In this document: in pieces, positions 1 to 8,308 of the stretch
Layout of the letters: each line of letters starts with the position of its first letter
How positions within the stretch are numbered: position 1 is the first letter of the stretch
From: Colivicinus sp963607765
GTDB taxonomy: Bacteria; Bacillota_I; Bacilli_A; Erysipelotrichales; Erysipelotrichaceae
Direction: 5' to 3'
Length of the DNA stretch: 64,000 nucleotides
Assembly (NCBI GenBank): GCA_963607765.1
Contig: CAVDDT010000005.1
Coordinates: 1 to 64,000 of the forward strand
Program-made: the position numbers and the translations under genes
Notes under the pieces: generated by a model
The model's database searches: none
Told to the model about the DNA's origin: nothing
Seen by the model: only the letters and a program-made list of their open reading frames with translations

Positions 1-418
1 CATGTCCTTTTTTAATCATTCCAGGAATAACTGCCTTAGAAACAATAAATGGTGCTGTTAGATCGGTATCTACCACTTTTCTAAATTCTTCACTACTTAT
101 TTCTAACATATCTTTTCTAATAATCATTCCAGCATTATTAACCAAGATATCAATTGGTCCTAAATCATTGTTTATTTGTTTAACTAAATCATTTACTTGT
201 TTTTCATCAGTGACATCACATACGTATCCATATGCCTTAATCCCTTCTTTTTCAAATTCTTGTAATGATTTATTTATTTTTTCAACACTTCTTTGATTAA
301 AACAAACGCTTGCGCCAGCTTTAGCCAGCCCACATGAAATGCCAAAGCCGATTCCAGATCCCCCTCCAGTGACAAGCGCAACTTTTCCTTTTAGGGAAAA
401 ACAATCCATATTAAACAT
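1..418 (-). CDS. SDR-family oxidoreductase, gluconate 5-dehydrogenase-like (3' end outside window)
   Basis: The first 139 codons of a minus-strand gene that runs off the left edge. The N-terminus reads MFNMDCFSLKGKVALVTGGG, followed by the Rossmann motif TGGGSGIGFGI and the SDR NNAG motif (ILVNNAGMI). SDRs use NAD(P)H to oxidise or reduce alcohol/keto groups. The closest class by eye is the Ga5DH/KduD type acting on sugar acids, which suits the divergent sugar-acid kinase/isomerase gene. The start at 418 has GGAGG seven bases upstream (426-430); an in-frame ATG at 409 is the alternative. The active-site Tyr-x3-Lys lies beyond the window and cannot be checked. Substrate is inferred. Confidence 0.85.
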   Translation of the reverse strand, partial: MFNMDCFSLKGKVALVTGGGSGIGFGISCGLAKAGASVCFNQRSVEKINKSLQEFEKEGIKAYGYVCDVTDEKQVNDLVKQINNDLGPIDILVNNAGMIIRKDMLEISSEEFRKVVDTDLTAPFIVSKAVIPGMIKKGH

Positions 419-475
419 ATCTTTACCTCCTTTTAAATTGTAATACAAAAATATGTATATTTATTATCGCGGTGC

Positions 476-481
476 TAAAAT
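476..481 (+). promoter_or_regulatory. -10 box TAAAAT for a leaderless start
   Basis: TAAAAT ends six bases before the ATG at 488, so transcription would begin at or next to the start codon. There is no Shine-Dalgarno sequence before this gene. No good -35 is visible. Confidence 0.45.
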
Positions 482-487
482 TATGAT

Positions 488-2605
488 ATGAAGTATATTG
501 TTTTTGATGATGATCCTACCGGTATTCAAACTGTTTTTAATGTATTGGTTTTAGTTGATTATGATTATAATTCTTTAAAGGAAGCTTTTTTAGATGAAAG
601 AGAAATGTTTTATGTTTCAACTAATTCTAGGTCTTTTAGCGAAGTGGAAACAATTAAATATCATGAAAGGTTAATGGATTTGATTATAAAGGTTTCAAAG
701 GAAACGAATATAGATTTTACAATCCTTTCTCGTGGTGATTCTTCTTTAAGAGGACATTTTCCTTTAGAGACTAAAATAATTTACAACAAGTTAAAAGAAA
801 ATGGTATAAAAATTGATGGTGAAATTATTTGTCCATATTTAGATGGCATTAGAAAAACCATTAATGATGTTCATTATATTGTTGATAAAGATAATTTAAT
901 TAAAGTTGGTGATAGTGAATTTTCGAAAGATAAGACTTTTTCTTTTAAATCAAGCGATTTAAAAGATTATGTTGAGGAGAAAACACGTGGTGAATATAAA
1001 GCTCAAGATTGTATAAGCATTTCTTTGGATGATTTAAACAATCAAGATGTAGTTGTTTCTAAATTAAATAGTGTAAGTAATTTTAATAAAGTTATCGTGA
1101 ATGCATGTTCAATAGATGATTTAAAGAAGTTTGTTAGTGCTTATAAGAAGTCTAATAAGAAATTTATTTTTAGATGCGCTGCTAGTTTAGTAAAAGAAAT
1201 AGGAAATATTAAAGACAAAGAATATTTAACTAAGGATGAATGTGTTACTAGTGGGAAAGGCGGTTTGATTCTTGTTGGCTCACATGTCAATAAAACTACT
1301 AGCCAGTTGGATTATTTAAGAAAGCATTTCCTTAATTTGGATTATGTTGAATTTAATCAACATGAAATATTAAATGATAACTTATATAATGAGGCTGTAA
1401 GATGTGCAAAAGAGATCTCAAATAAGTTAAAAGAAGACAAAATAGTTGTTTTAGCGACAAGAAGGGATAGAGTTGATTTTAAAGGCGATGATAAAGATAA
1501 ACAATTAGAGATGGCAGTTAGTATTTCAAAAGAACTAACTGGTATCTTAAATAAGCTTGAGGTAGCGCCTAAGTTTCTTGTAAGTAAGGGTGGCATTACT
1601 TCTTATGATTGTTTAAATATTGGTCTTCATGTGAAAAAAGGTTTGGCTCTTGGCCAAATCGAAAAGAATGTTGGGGTTATTAGATGCTTAGAGGGTTCTA
1701 AGTTTAACAATATGCCGGTGGTTATTTTTCCTGGCAATGTTGGCGATGAAAAAACTTTATATAACGTGGTTTATAAGTTAGGAGGAAACATGGAAAAGAA
1801 AGTTTTTGGTTATCCAAAGTATGATGAAAAGGGTGAGATGATTCTTACTACTTACACTAATGAGTATTCGGACATGCTTATGGATATTCGTGTGTATCAT
1901 TTAAATGAGAATGAACAAAGAGGTTTTCAAAGCAAGAATGAAGAGATTGCAGTATTACTTCTAAATGGTGATATTGAAATTGATGTAGATGGTATTTTTG
2001 ACTCGGTGTCTAGAAGAAGCGTCTTCTTGGATGGCCCTATTTGTGGCCATGTTTCTAAGGGCAAGAAGATTGTCGTTAAGGCTAATAAAGAGACTGAGAT
2101 TTTGGTTCAAAAGACTTTAAATAACAATGATTTTGATTCTAAATTGTATAAGGGAGAGGATGCTCCATTTGTTTATTCTAATAAAGGCAAATATAATTCA
2201 ACTGCTGCTAGAAGAGTGAATACAATTTTTGATTATGACATTAATCCAAAGAGCAATATGGTTCTTGGCGAAGTGTTAAATGATCCAGGAAACTGGTCTG
2301 GCTATTTGCCTCATCGTCATCCTCAACCAGAATGTTATTATTTCTTGTTTGATCATCCAGAAGGCTTTGGTGCTAGTTTTGTTGGAGATGAAGTATTTAA
2401 GAGTACAAATAAGTCTTTTTCTGCTATTCCAGGTGGAAAGCTTCATCCTCAAGTTTGTGCTCCAGGATATCAGATGTATACTTGTTGGATGATTAGGCAT
2501 TTAGATGGCGAGCCTTGGCTTCAAACTACTAGAAATGAAGATGAAGCATTCTTGTGGCTAAAGGATGCAAAGTTTAATAGCGATACTAATTCTTTTGAAA
2601 AATAG
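488..2605 (+). CDS. Fused DUF1537 sugar-acid kinase / IolB-like 5-deoxyglucuronate isomerase
   Basis: A 705-residue protein containing two complete enzymes. Residues 1-434 are a four-carbon acid sugar kinase (DUF1537/OtnK type): N-terminal DDDPTGIQT, substrate-side SRGDSSLRGHFP, C-terminal GGITSYD and FPGNVGDEKT. Residues 435-705 match IolB/KduI cupins, with candidate metal ligands in PHRHPQPECYYF and GGKLHPQ, and have the usual IolB length of about 271. At the junction AGGAGG (1780-1785) stands four bases before an in-frame ATG (1790), the same spacing as bona fide starts elsewhere here. IolB may therefore also be made alone. The likely origin is loss of the kinase stop codon. Predicted role: phosphorylation and isomerisation of sugar acids or inositol intermediates. 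Substrates are inferred. Confidence 0.85.
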   Translation: MKYIVFDDDPTGIQTVFNVLVLVDYDYNSLKEAFLDEREMFYVSTNSRSFSEVETIKYHERLMDLIIKVSKETNIDFTILSRGDSSLRGHFPLETKIIYNKLKENGIKIDGEIICPYLDGIRKTINDVHYIVDKDNLIKVGDSEFSKDKTFSFKSSDLKDYVEEKTRGEYKAQDCISISLDDLNNQDVVVSKLNSVSNFNKVIVNACSIDDLKKFVSAYKKSNKKFIFRCAASLVKEIGNIKDKEYLTKDECVTSGKGGLILVGSHVNKTTSQLDYLRKHFLNLDYVEFNQHEILNDNLYNEAVRCAKEISNKLKEDKIVVLATRRDRVDFKGDDKDKQLEMAVSISKELTGILNKLEVAPKFLVSKGGITSYDCLNIGLHVKKGLALGQIEKNVGVIRCLEGSKFNNMPVVIFPGNVGDEKTLYNVVYKLGGNMEKKVFGYPKYDEKGEMILTTYTNEYSDMLMDIRVYHLNENEQRGFQSKNEEIAVLLLNGDIEIDVDGIFDSVSRRSVFLDGPICGHVSKGKKIVVKANKETEILVQKTLNNNDFDSKLYKGEDAPFVYSNKGKYNSTAARRVNTIFDYDINPKSNMVLGEVLNDPGNWSGYLPHRHPQPECYYFLFDHPEGFGASFVGDEVFKSTNKSFSAIPGGKLHPQVCAPGYQMYTCWMIRHLDGEPWLQTTRNEDEAFLWLKDAKFNSDTNSFEK
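1780..1792 (+). promoter_or_regulatory. Internal ribosome binding site and in-frame ATG at the kinase/IolB junction
   Basis: AGGAGG then AAAC then ATG, in frame with the surrounding gene. It reads through as Leu-Gly-Gly-Asn-Met. The SD-to-start spacing closely resembles that of comGA (10818) and comGC (12756). It probably permits independent translation of the isomerase half. Confidence 0.6.
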
Positions 2606-2607
2606 TT

Positions 2608-3330
2608 ATGAGAATCCTTATTGTTAGACATGGTGAGCCTAATTACAAGATTGATTCTTTAACTGAAAAAGGATGGAGAGAAGCTGAATTATTATCTAAT
2701 AGATTAATTAAAGAAAACATTGATTACTTTTATGTTTCTCCTTTAGGAAGAGCTAGGGATACGGCTTCTTTCACTTTAAAGAAATGCCAAAAAGAAGCTA
2801 CTCAATTAGAGTGGCTAAGGGAGTTTGATGCCCATGTTGATAAACCTGGGATATCCGATAATCATCGTGCTTGGGATTGGCTTCCTAAGGAAATGGTTAA
2901 ATATAATGAACTGTTTGATGAGCATGATTGGTTAAATCAAGAAAATATTAAAAATAGCGATACCAAAGAAGAATATAAGTGGGTTGTTGACAATTTTGAC
3001 AAGCTTTTAGAGAAACATGGCTACAAGCGAAATAAAAGACTATATAAGGCGGTTAGTCCTAGTCATGATACAATTTGCTTGTTTTGCCATTTTGGGCTAG
3101 AAATGGTTCTATTATCGCATTTATTAAATGTTTCTCCATATCCTTTGTGGCACGGATTTTGTGCAGCTCCTACAAGTGTAACTACTATTTATACTGAAGA
3201 GAGAGAAAAAGATGAAGTGATATTTAGAATTCAGAGCTTTGGTGATGTATCGCATTTATACAATAATGAACCAGTTTCGTTTGCGGGTAGATATGATGAA
3301 TGCTATGGCGATGACTCAAGATGGGAATAA
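2608..3330 (+). CDS. Histidine phosphatase superfamily protein (phosphoglycerate mutase-like)
   Basis: A 240-residue cytoplasmic protein opening with the catalytic motif RHGEPNY (residues 7-13). The second conserved patch SPLGRARDTA and a late histidine in FCHFGLEM complete the branch-1 histidine phosphatase signature. It starts two bases after the kinase/IolB stop, so it is co-transcribed and probably removes a phosphate from an intermediate or by-product of the same sugar-acid route. It is longer than CobC-type members because of an insert around residues 90-150. The exact substrate cannot be read from sequence. Confidence 0.8.
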   Translation: MRILIVRHGEPNYKIDSLTEKGWREAELLSNRLIKENIDYFYVSPLGRARDTASFTLKKCQKEATQLEWLREFDAHVDKPGISDNHRAWDWLPKEMVKYNELFDEHDWLNQENIKNSDTKEEYKWVVDNFDKLLEKHGYKRNKRLYKAVSPSHDTICLFCHFGLEMVLLSHLLNVSPYPLWHGFCAAPTSVTTIYTEEREKDEVIFRIQSFGDVSHLYNNEPVSFAGRYDECYGDDSRWE

Positions 3331-3342
3331 CCCATCTTTTTT
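3318..3342 (+). terminator. Intrinsic terminator
   Basis: AAGATGGG, loop AATAA, CCCATCTT, then a T run. The stem overlaps the last codons of the histidine phosphatase gene. Confidence 0.8.
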
Positions 3343-3385
3343 AGTTAGTTTGAATGATGATTTTCGTTTTATTTAAATAGTAATA

Positions 3386-3391
3386 TATAAT
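3386..3391 (+). promoter_or_regulatory. -10 box TATAAT, leaderless start of sensor kinase
   Basis: A perfect TATAAT ends seven bases before the ATG at 3399, and no SD sequence fits in between. Predicts an mRNA starting at the AUG. Confidence 0.5.
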
Positions 3392-3398
3392 TGTTCAT

Positions 3399-5207
3399 AT
3401 GGAATTAAGAGAAATTGTTTCAACAAGCGTAGAGTCAGCTACAGCCATATTTTCATTACTTGTATGGTTGTTTTTGGCGTTTCAAAAAAATCGTACAAAA
3501 ATAGATAAAGACATTCAAATATTGCTTTTGTTATCAGTCTTTTTGTTGATTAATGATATCATAGCGATGATTTTTTCAGGAATGGTATCTAATCAAGCTT
3601 ATTTCTTGGTTAGACTATCTAATTTTTTGGTTTTCACGTGTCTTTATACAATTACGATGGCTTTTGGAAAATACTTATATGATTACCTAAGACCTAAAAA
3701 TAAGTTTGAACTTACTTTATATAAGGTCATTACTTATAGTGGCCTAATTTCTATTTTAGTTGTTATCATTTCTCAGTTTACTAATTGGTACTACTATTTT
3801 GATGAATATAATTTATATCACCGTGCTTCTTTGTGGATTTTTAGCCAAGTTCAAGCTGCTGTTGTACTTCCTATATATACAATTATTTTGTATAGAAACA
3901 AAACCAAAATTGCCAAAAACGAGTTAAATGCGGTTGTTACTTATATCGCTTTGCCTTTAGTTTGCACAATTCTTCAAACAGCTATATATGGATTCCCATT
4001 TCAAAATTTGGCTATTGTCATCTCATCTTGGGTATTGTTCTTAGCTAGAGAGATTGATGTTAGAAATCAATTAGAAGAAGCTATGAATGCTAAAGATGAA
4101 TTCTTAAGTAAAATGTCTCATGATTTAAGAACGCCATTAAATGGTATTTTAGGTTTAATTGAAATAAATGATTCCCATCCTGAAGATGTTGAACTTTTAA
4201 AAAATAATCGTAGAAGAATGAAGGTTGCCGCTTCACACTTATTATCTTTATTAAATGATGTATTAGAGTTAAGCAAACTAGAAAGACGTAGTATTAATTT
4301 TATTGATAGCCGTTTTAATATGGAAGCAGTTTTAGATGATGTAATTACTATTTCTAAATTAAAAGCTGATGAAAACAATATTAAATTAGTTTGCGATAGC
4401 AGTGTTAATAATTTGCCTTATCCTTATGTTTATGGAAGTCCTTTACACATTAAACAAATATTAATTAATATTATTGATAATGCAATTAAATACAACAAGG
4501 AAAATGGTTCTGTTTCGATTAAAATAGGAACTGCTAAAAAGGAGGATAAAGTTCAATATTCATTTATTATTTCTGATACTGGCATTGGCATGTCACCTGA
4601 ATATATTGAACATATTTTTGAACCTTTTACACAGGAAAATAGTGATGATCGTAGTATTTATAAGGGCGCAGGCCTTGGCATGTCTATCGTCGGTAATCTT
4701 GTTAATGCTATGAAGGGCTCTATTAAGATTGATTCAAAGGTTAACCAGGGAAGTACTTTTACAATTGATCTTCCTTTTAGGATTGCCCAAGAAGAAACTG
4801 TTAAAAAAGAAAATAAGAGTGTTGATATATCTGGCAAGAGAATCCTTCTTGTTGAGGATAATAATTTAAATAGAGATATAGCACGTATGCTTCTAAGTGA
4901 AAAGGGCGTTATTGTTTTTGAAGCTAAAGATGGTAAGGAAGCTGTAGACTTATTTAAAGAAAGTGAAGCTCATAGTTTTGATTTAATTCTAATGGATGTC
5001 ATGATGCCAATGATGGATGGATTAGCTGCTACAAGAGAAATTAGAAATTTGGATAGAGAAGATAGTAAAAATATTCCAATTATCGCTTTAACCGCTAATG
5101 CCTTTAGTGAAGATATTAAGAAGACTAAGGAAGCAGGTATGAATGACCATCTTTCAAAGCCTTTTGAGATTAATAAATTGGTTGATCTTATAAATAAGTA
5201 TTGTTGA
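3399..5207 (+). CDS. Hybrid sensor histidine kinase with seven-helix membrane domain and receiver
   Basis: A 602-residue inner-membrane protein. Residues 10-220 hold about seven hydrophobic segments. A HisKA dimerisation domain follows with phospho-acceptor His241 (SHDLRTPLNG). The HATPase domain shows the N box (IIDNAIKYN), G1 (DTGIGM) and G2 (GAGLGMS). A C-terminal receiver (about 480-602) has phospho-acceptor Asp532 in LMDVMMPMMDG. There is no HPt domain, and no response regulator or output gene is adjacent. It may signal through a partner elsewhere or act as a self-contained phosphate sink. The ligand is unknown. Confidence 0.9.
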   Translation: MELREIVSTSVESATAIFSLLVWLFLAFQKNRTKIDKDIQILLLLSVFLLINDIIAMIFSGMVSNQAYFLVRLSNFLVFTCLYTITMAFGKYLYDYLRPKNKFELTLYKVITYSGLISILVVIISQFTNWYYYFDEYNLYHRASLWIFSQVQAAVVLPIYTIILYRNKTKIAKNELNAVVTYIALPLVCTILQTAIYGFPFQNLAIVISSWVLFLAREIDVRNQLEEAMNAKDEFLSKMSHDLRTPLNGILGLIEINDSHPEDVELLKNNRRRMKVAASHLLSLLNDVLELSKLERRSINFIDSRFNMEAVLDDVITISKLKADENNIKLVCDSSVNNLPYPYVYGSPLHIKQILINIIDNAIKYNKENGSVSIKIGTAKKEDKVQYSFIISDTGIGMSPEYIEHIFEPFTQENSDDRSIYKGAGLGMSIVGNLVNAMKGSIKIDSKVNQGSTFTIDLPFRIAQEETVKKENKSVDISGKRILLVEDNNLNRDIARMLLSEKGVIVFEAKDGKEAVDLFKESEAHSFDLILMDVMMPMMDGLAATREIRNLDREDSKNIPIIALTANAFSEDIKKTKEAGMNDHLSKPFEINKLVDLINKYC

Positions 5208-5214
5208 GGTATAA

Positions 5215-5787
5215 ATGGGCTTAATTAAGACAAATGGTAGTGCTTTTAAAAGCGTTTTGTGTGATTCTTGTAAGTATTCAATTACTATAAAAAGAAGTAG
5301 TGAAAATTTAAATATAAGTGTTGATCAAATGCTTAATACCTACAATGAATTATTAACTAAATTAAATATGTTAAACATCAAAGATATTAAGCTGGTAGAA
5401 GATAACACTAGTGAATTTCTTTATGAGAAAAAGAAATATTACCGTGCTTATCGAATGATTTCTTTTAATAGTGAGGCTGATGTTTCCTTTAATAATAAGT
5501 TGTTGAAGGAATTATCTAGCTTGGATGTTGAAATAAATAGTGAATATTATTGCTTAAAAGAAAAAGATTTTCGTGATGAGTTAATTAAAGAGGCTTTGCT
5601 AGATTCTAGGCATAAAGCTGAAGTTATTTGCGCTGTAAGCAATCAAAAAATAATCGGCTTAGAAGAGGTGGAACTTTCTGATAATTCTATGTATACTAGA
5701 GAAGCTAACTTATGCGCGAGAAATGATATTTCAAACAAGGAAATACAAATAAGTGAGCAGCTTACTGCTTCTTGGAAAATAGAATGA
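5215..5787 (+). CDS. SIMPL (DUF541)-like hypothetical protein
   Basis: 190 residues, probably cytoplasmic, with no signal peptide or membrane helix. The pattern of an aromatic-rich beta strand (YRAYRMISFNSEADVSF), a helix with regular alanines (ELIKEALLDSRHKAEVICAV) and a following IIGLEEVEL strand recalls the SIMPL/DUF541 fold, but no diagnostic motif settles it. It lies eight bases after the sensor kinase behind a GAGGT site and overlaps the next gene by four bases (ATGA), so the three are co-transcribed towards rpoE. Function unknown. Confidence 0.6.
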   Translation: MGLIKTNGSAFKSVLCDSCKYSITIKRSSENLNISVDQMLNTYNELLTKLNMLNIKDIKLVEDNTSEFLYEKKKYYRAYRMISFNSEADVSFNNKLLKELSSLDVEINSEYYCLKEKDFRDELIKEALLDSRHKAEVICAVSNQKIIGLEEVELSDNSMYTREANLCARNDISNKEIQISEQLTASWKIE

Positions 5788-6128
5788 ATATTAGATTCAC
5801 AATTGAGGATAAACAAGAGAAATATAAGGAAGTAATCAATATTGAAAATGTTTTGGATAAGAAACATTTTTCTTATGTTGATAGCGATGGTTCTAACAAC
5901 GATATTAGGGTTTTTAATGATGGTATAAGCGTTGTTAGAAAAGATAAGGATCATACTACTTATCTTATTTTAAGAGATGTTTCTTACATAAAAGTCAAGA
6001 CATGTGAGGGTTGCATGAAATTTTCTATAAAAGTAGTTGATTTAAAAATAAACAATGATAATATATGTATTGGCTATTGTGTAAATGATAGTTTAAAGAC
6101 TATAAAAATAAATTATTTAGGAGTATAA
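5784..6128 (+). CDS. DUF1934-like (YwiB) small beta-barrel protein
   Basis: 114 residues, starting at the ATG that overlaps the upstream stop as ATGA. A TTG twelve bases earlier is less likely. The alternating beta pattern (MNIRFTIEDK, DIRVFNDGISVVRKD, TTYLILRDV, FSIKVVDLKINND) and its position just before rpoE fit the DUF1934/YwiB calycin-like family, which lies in the ywiB-argS-rpoE neighbourhood of Bacillus. argS is absent here. Biochemical role unknown; the family call is tentative. Confidence 0.6.
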   Translation: MNIRFTIEDKQEKYKEVINIENVLDKKHFSYVDSDGSNNDIRVFNDGISVVRKDKDHTTYLILRDVSYIKVKTCEGCMKFSIKVVDLKINNDNICIGYCVNDSLKTIKINYLGV

Positions 6129-6129
6129 A

Positions 6130-6450
6130 ATGACAGCAAAAAAATCTATGGCTGATGTGGCATTTGATATCTTATCAACTAAGACAGAGGCTATACCATT
6201 TAGTGAATTGTGGAGTGAGGTTTCAAAAAAGACTGGTGCTACTAGCGATATGGTAGCTAGTTTCTATTCCGATTTATCTCTTGATGGCCGTTTTGTGGCT
6301 ATTGATGGAAACAATTGGGACCTTAAGTCTCATCGCAAGTTCGCTGAAACGCAAATTGATATTTCACAAATCGAGGTAGATGATGATAATGATGGCGTTG
6401 TCTATGATGATGATGGAAATATTATTGAGGAACCTGAAGAAGATTATTAA
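6130..6450 (+). CDS. rpoE: DNA-directed RNA polymerase subunit delta
   Basis: 106 residues. The N-terminal 70 form the HARE-HTH domain (MADVAFDILSTK, PFSELWSEVSKKTG, FYSDLSLDGRFVAIDGNNWDL). The tail from about residue 78 is strongly acidic (DDDNDGVVYDDDGN, EEPEEDY), as in Firmicute delta, although shorter than the Bacillus tail. Delta binds core RNA polymerase, displaces RNA and improves promoter selectivity. A clear AGGAG site precedes the ATG. It ends the operon beginning with the sensor kinase and is followed at once by a terminator. Confidence 0.92.
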   Translation: MTAKKSMADVAFDILSTKTEAIPFSELWSEVSKKTGATSDMVASFYSDLSLDGRFVAIDGNNWDLKSHRKFAETQIDISQIEVDDDNDGVVYDDDGNIIEEPEEDY

Positions 6451-6470
6451 GACGCTAAGCGTCTTTTCTT
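6449..6470 (+). terminator. Intrinsic terminator after rpoE
   Basis: AAGACGC, loop TAA, GCGTCTT followed by a T-rich run. The next gene's -10 box begins six bases after the T-rich tract. Confidence 0.8.
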
Positions 6471-6475
6471 TTTGG

Positions 6476-6481
6476 TATAAT
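6476..6481 (+). promoter_or_regulatory. -10 box TATAAT, leaderless start of HAD gene
   Basis: TATAAT, six bases (TGAGCC), then ATG at 6488. With the terminator stem directly upstream there is no room for a conventional leader carrying an SD. Confidence 0.6.
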
Positions 6482-6487
6482 TGAGCC

Positions 6488-7108
6488 ATGCGTTATGTTA
6501 TTTTTGATTTCAACGGAACTATTTTAGATGATGTTGATTTGTCTGTTGATTGTATAAACAAAACCATTAAACATTATTTGTATAGAGAGCCTCTTTCGAA
6601 GGAAGAGTATAAAAATATTTTTACTTTTCCAGTGAAAAAATATTATGAAAATGCTGGCTTTGATTTTGATCAATTTGATTGGTATGAAGTAGGACAATAT
6701 TGGATGGATCTTTATTTGAAGAATGAAGACAAATGTAAACTCAATGATGGGATACTAGACTTGCTTTTAAATAATCGAAAAAAGGGAATTAAGAATGTTG
6801 TTTTAAGTGCTTCTAGAATCGATATTTTAAAAAGTCAATTAAAAAGACTTGGCATTTTGGAATGTTTTGATGAAGTCTTGGGCATTGATAATATTTATGC
6901 GACAAGTAAGCTTCCAATTGCCTTAAATTTTATTGAAGATAAAGATCGTGATGAATGTATGATGATAGGTGATACTATTCATGATAAAGAGGTAGCTGAT
7001 GCGATGGGAATAAGATGTGCTCTTGTTTCTATTGGCCATCAAAATAAGGAAACACTATTAGAAGTATGTGATGAAGTGTATGATGATATTAGGAGTATAA
7101 AGATATGA
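6488..7108 (+). CDS. HAD-superfamily phosphatase (phosphoglycolate phosphatase-like)
   Basis: 206 residues. Motif I is FDFNGTILDD (Asp nucleophile and the second Asp replaced by Asn: D-x-N), motif II VVLSASR, motif III lysine near KLPIALNF, and motif IV MIGDTIHDKEVADAMG. The helical cap lies between residues 15 and 85, as in subfamily I phosphatases. The D-x-N variant of motif I is unusual, because most phosphatases keep D-x-D for acid/base catalysis. It overlaps ispF by four bases, so the two are co-transcribed. The substrate is unknown. Confidence 0.85.
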   Translation: MRYVIFDFNGTILDDVDLSVDCINKTIKHYLYREPLSKEEYKNIFTFPVKKYYENAGFDFDQFDWYEVGQYWMDLYLKNEDKCKLNDGILDLLLNNRKKGIKNVVLSASRIDILKSQLKRLGILECFDEVLGIDNIYATSKLPIALNFIEDKDRDECMMIGDTIHDKEVADAMGIRCALVSIGHQNKETLLEVCDEVYDDIRSIKI

Positions 7109-7578
7109 GAATTGGACAATCACAGGATATTCACTGTTTAGTTGAAGGCAGAGACCTAATTATTGGCGGAGTTAAGATTCCTTATGAGAAAGGGTTATTA
7201 GGGCATAGTGATGCAGATGTGTTGCTGCATGCGATTATTGAAGCTCTTATTGGCGCTATGGGACTAAAGGATATTGGCACCCATTTTTCTGATAAAGATC
7301 CTAAATATGAAGGCATCTCTTCTTTAAGGCTTTTAGAAGAAACTAAAAAGATGCTCGATGAAAATAATTACAAAGTAGTTAATATCGATAGTTTAATAAT
7401 TATCGAAAAGCCTAAGATGGCACCATATATTGATACTATGAAAGAAAACATTGCCAAGGGGCTAGATATTGACCCAAGTCTAGTTAATGTTAAGGCTACA
7501 TGTAGCGAAAAGATGGGTTTTGTTGGAAAAGGCGAAGGTGCTATGGCTCAAGCTGTAGTTCTTATTGACTTAAAATAG
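7105..7578 (+). CDS. ispF: 2-C-methyl-D-erythritol 2,4-cyclodiphosphate synthase
   Basis: 157 residues, the standard IspF length. The metal-binding DIH motif lies at residues 8-10 (SQDIHCL), followed by GHSDADVLLHAI with the third ligand His, and C-terminal KATCSEKMGFVGKGEG. It catalyses the cyclisation step of the MEP isoprenoid pathway. ispD is not adjacent. The start overlaps the HAD gene (ATGA). The 3' end overlaps the convergent cutC gene by 17 bp, with no terminator between them. Confidence 0.95.
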   Translation: MRIGQSQDIHCLVEGRDLIIGGVKIPYEKGLLGHSDADVLLHAIIEALIGAMGLKDIGTHFSDKDPKYEGISSLRLLEETKKMLDENNYKVVNIDSLIIIEKPKMAPYIDTMKENIAKGLDIDPSLVNVKATCSEKMGFVGKGEGAMAQAVVLIDLK

Positions 7579-8266
7579 CGTCGATTACTTTAGCGATATT
7601 GTTTCCATCGACCGAAACATATTCGCCGTTATCATAATTCGTTTTCTTAGCACTCATGTGAAATTGACTCACATGAGTTTTTTCTAATATTTCATTTATA
7701 TTAGAACTATTTATGCCACATCCTGGCAATATTTCAATTTTATCTTTGTATTTTTCTTCAAGAAGCTTAATTGTTTCTATCCCATCGTATGCACTAGGCA
7801 TTAGGCCACTAGTTAGTACTCTATCTATGTCGCATTCAATTAATGTTTCGATAGCTTTGATTGGGTCTTTTACTTCGTCAAAGGCTCTATGAAAAATAGC
7901 TTCCTTATTATATGAATGAATTAATTTAACCATCTTTTGAGTATTTATTTTATCGATGGTGTCGTCCTTGTTTAAAAAGCCAAATACTATTCCATCAGCA
8001 TTATTATCTAAAAAGATTTTCGCATCAGAAAACATTGTTTCAATATCTTCTTTGTTGTATAAAAAACCAGCTGTTCTAGTTCTTACCATACATACAATCT
8101 TTTTAGTAGTGTATTTCTTGGCTTTTAAGAAAGTTGAAATAGAAGGTGTGAGGCCACCTAATTCAAGAGCTGAATTTAGTTCAATTCGATCAATATCATA
8201 GTTGTTGGCAATTAGGCAATCACTAAGGCATCCACAACATATTTCTATTTTATAGTTATTAATCAT
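7562..8266 (-). CDS. cutC: CutC family protein
   Basis: 234 residues forming a predicted TIM barrel: KIEICCGCLSDCLIA, RIELNSALELGGLTPS, VCMVRTRTAGF, GIVFGFL, FHRAFDEVKDP, DRVLTSGL, ILPGCGINSSNI, QFHMSAK are the CutC core motifs. The family is named for copper homeostasis, but its biochemical role is unsettled. I chose ATG 8266 because TATAAT (8273-8278) ends six bases upstream. An in-frame ATG at 8284 lies upstream of that box and could not be on the transcript. Divergent from ruvA. Confidence 0.9.
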   Translation of the reverse strand: MINNYKIEICCGCLSDCLIANNYDIDRIELNSALELGGLTPSISTFLKAKKYTTKKIVCMVRTRTAGFLYNKEDIETMFSDAKIFLDNNADGIVFGFLNKDDTIDKINTQKMVKLIHSYNKEAIFHRAFDEVKDPIKAIETLIECDIDRVLTSGLMPSAYDGIETIKLLEEKYKDKIEILPGCGINSSNINEILEKTHVSQFHMSAKKTNYDNGEYVSVDGNNIAKVIDAILSQ

Positions 8267-8272
8267 GTCTTT

Positions 8273-8299
8273 ATTATATGTCAAATAGAATGGTATAAT
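8273..8299. promoter_or_regulatory. Compact divergent promoter, cutC (minus) and ruvA (plus)
   Basis: Minus-strand TATAAT (8278-8273) lies six bases before cutC's ATG. Plus-strand TATAAT (8294-8299) lies nine bases before ruvA's ATG. Only 42 bp separate the two start codons, so each -35 region overlaps the other promoter or gene. Confidence 0.6.
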
Positions 8300-8308
8300 T
8301 GTCGTGTT

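Noticed and set aside
1357..1596. Minus-strand frame inside the kinase gene, and similar frames inside ruvB, the coiled-coil, CydD-like and P-type ATPase genes
   Set aside because: Shadow frames of AT-rich coding DNA, with no SD, domain or codon signal of their own.
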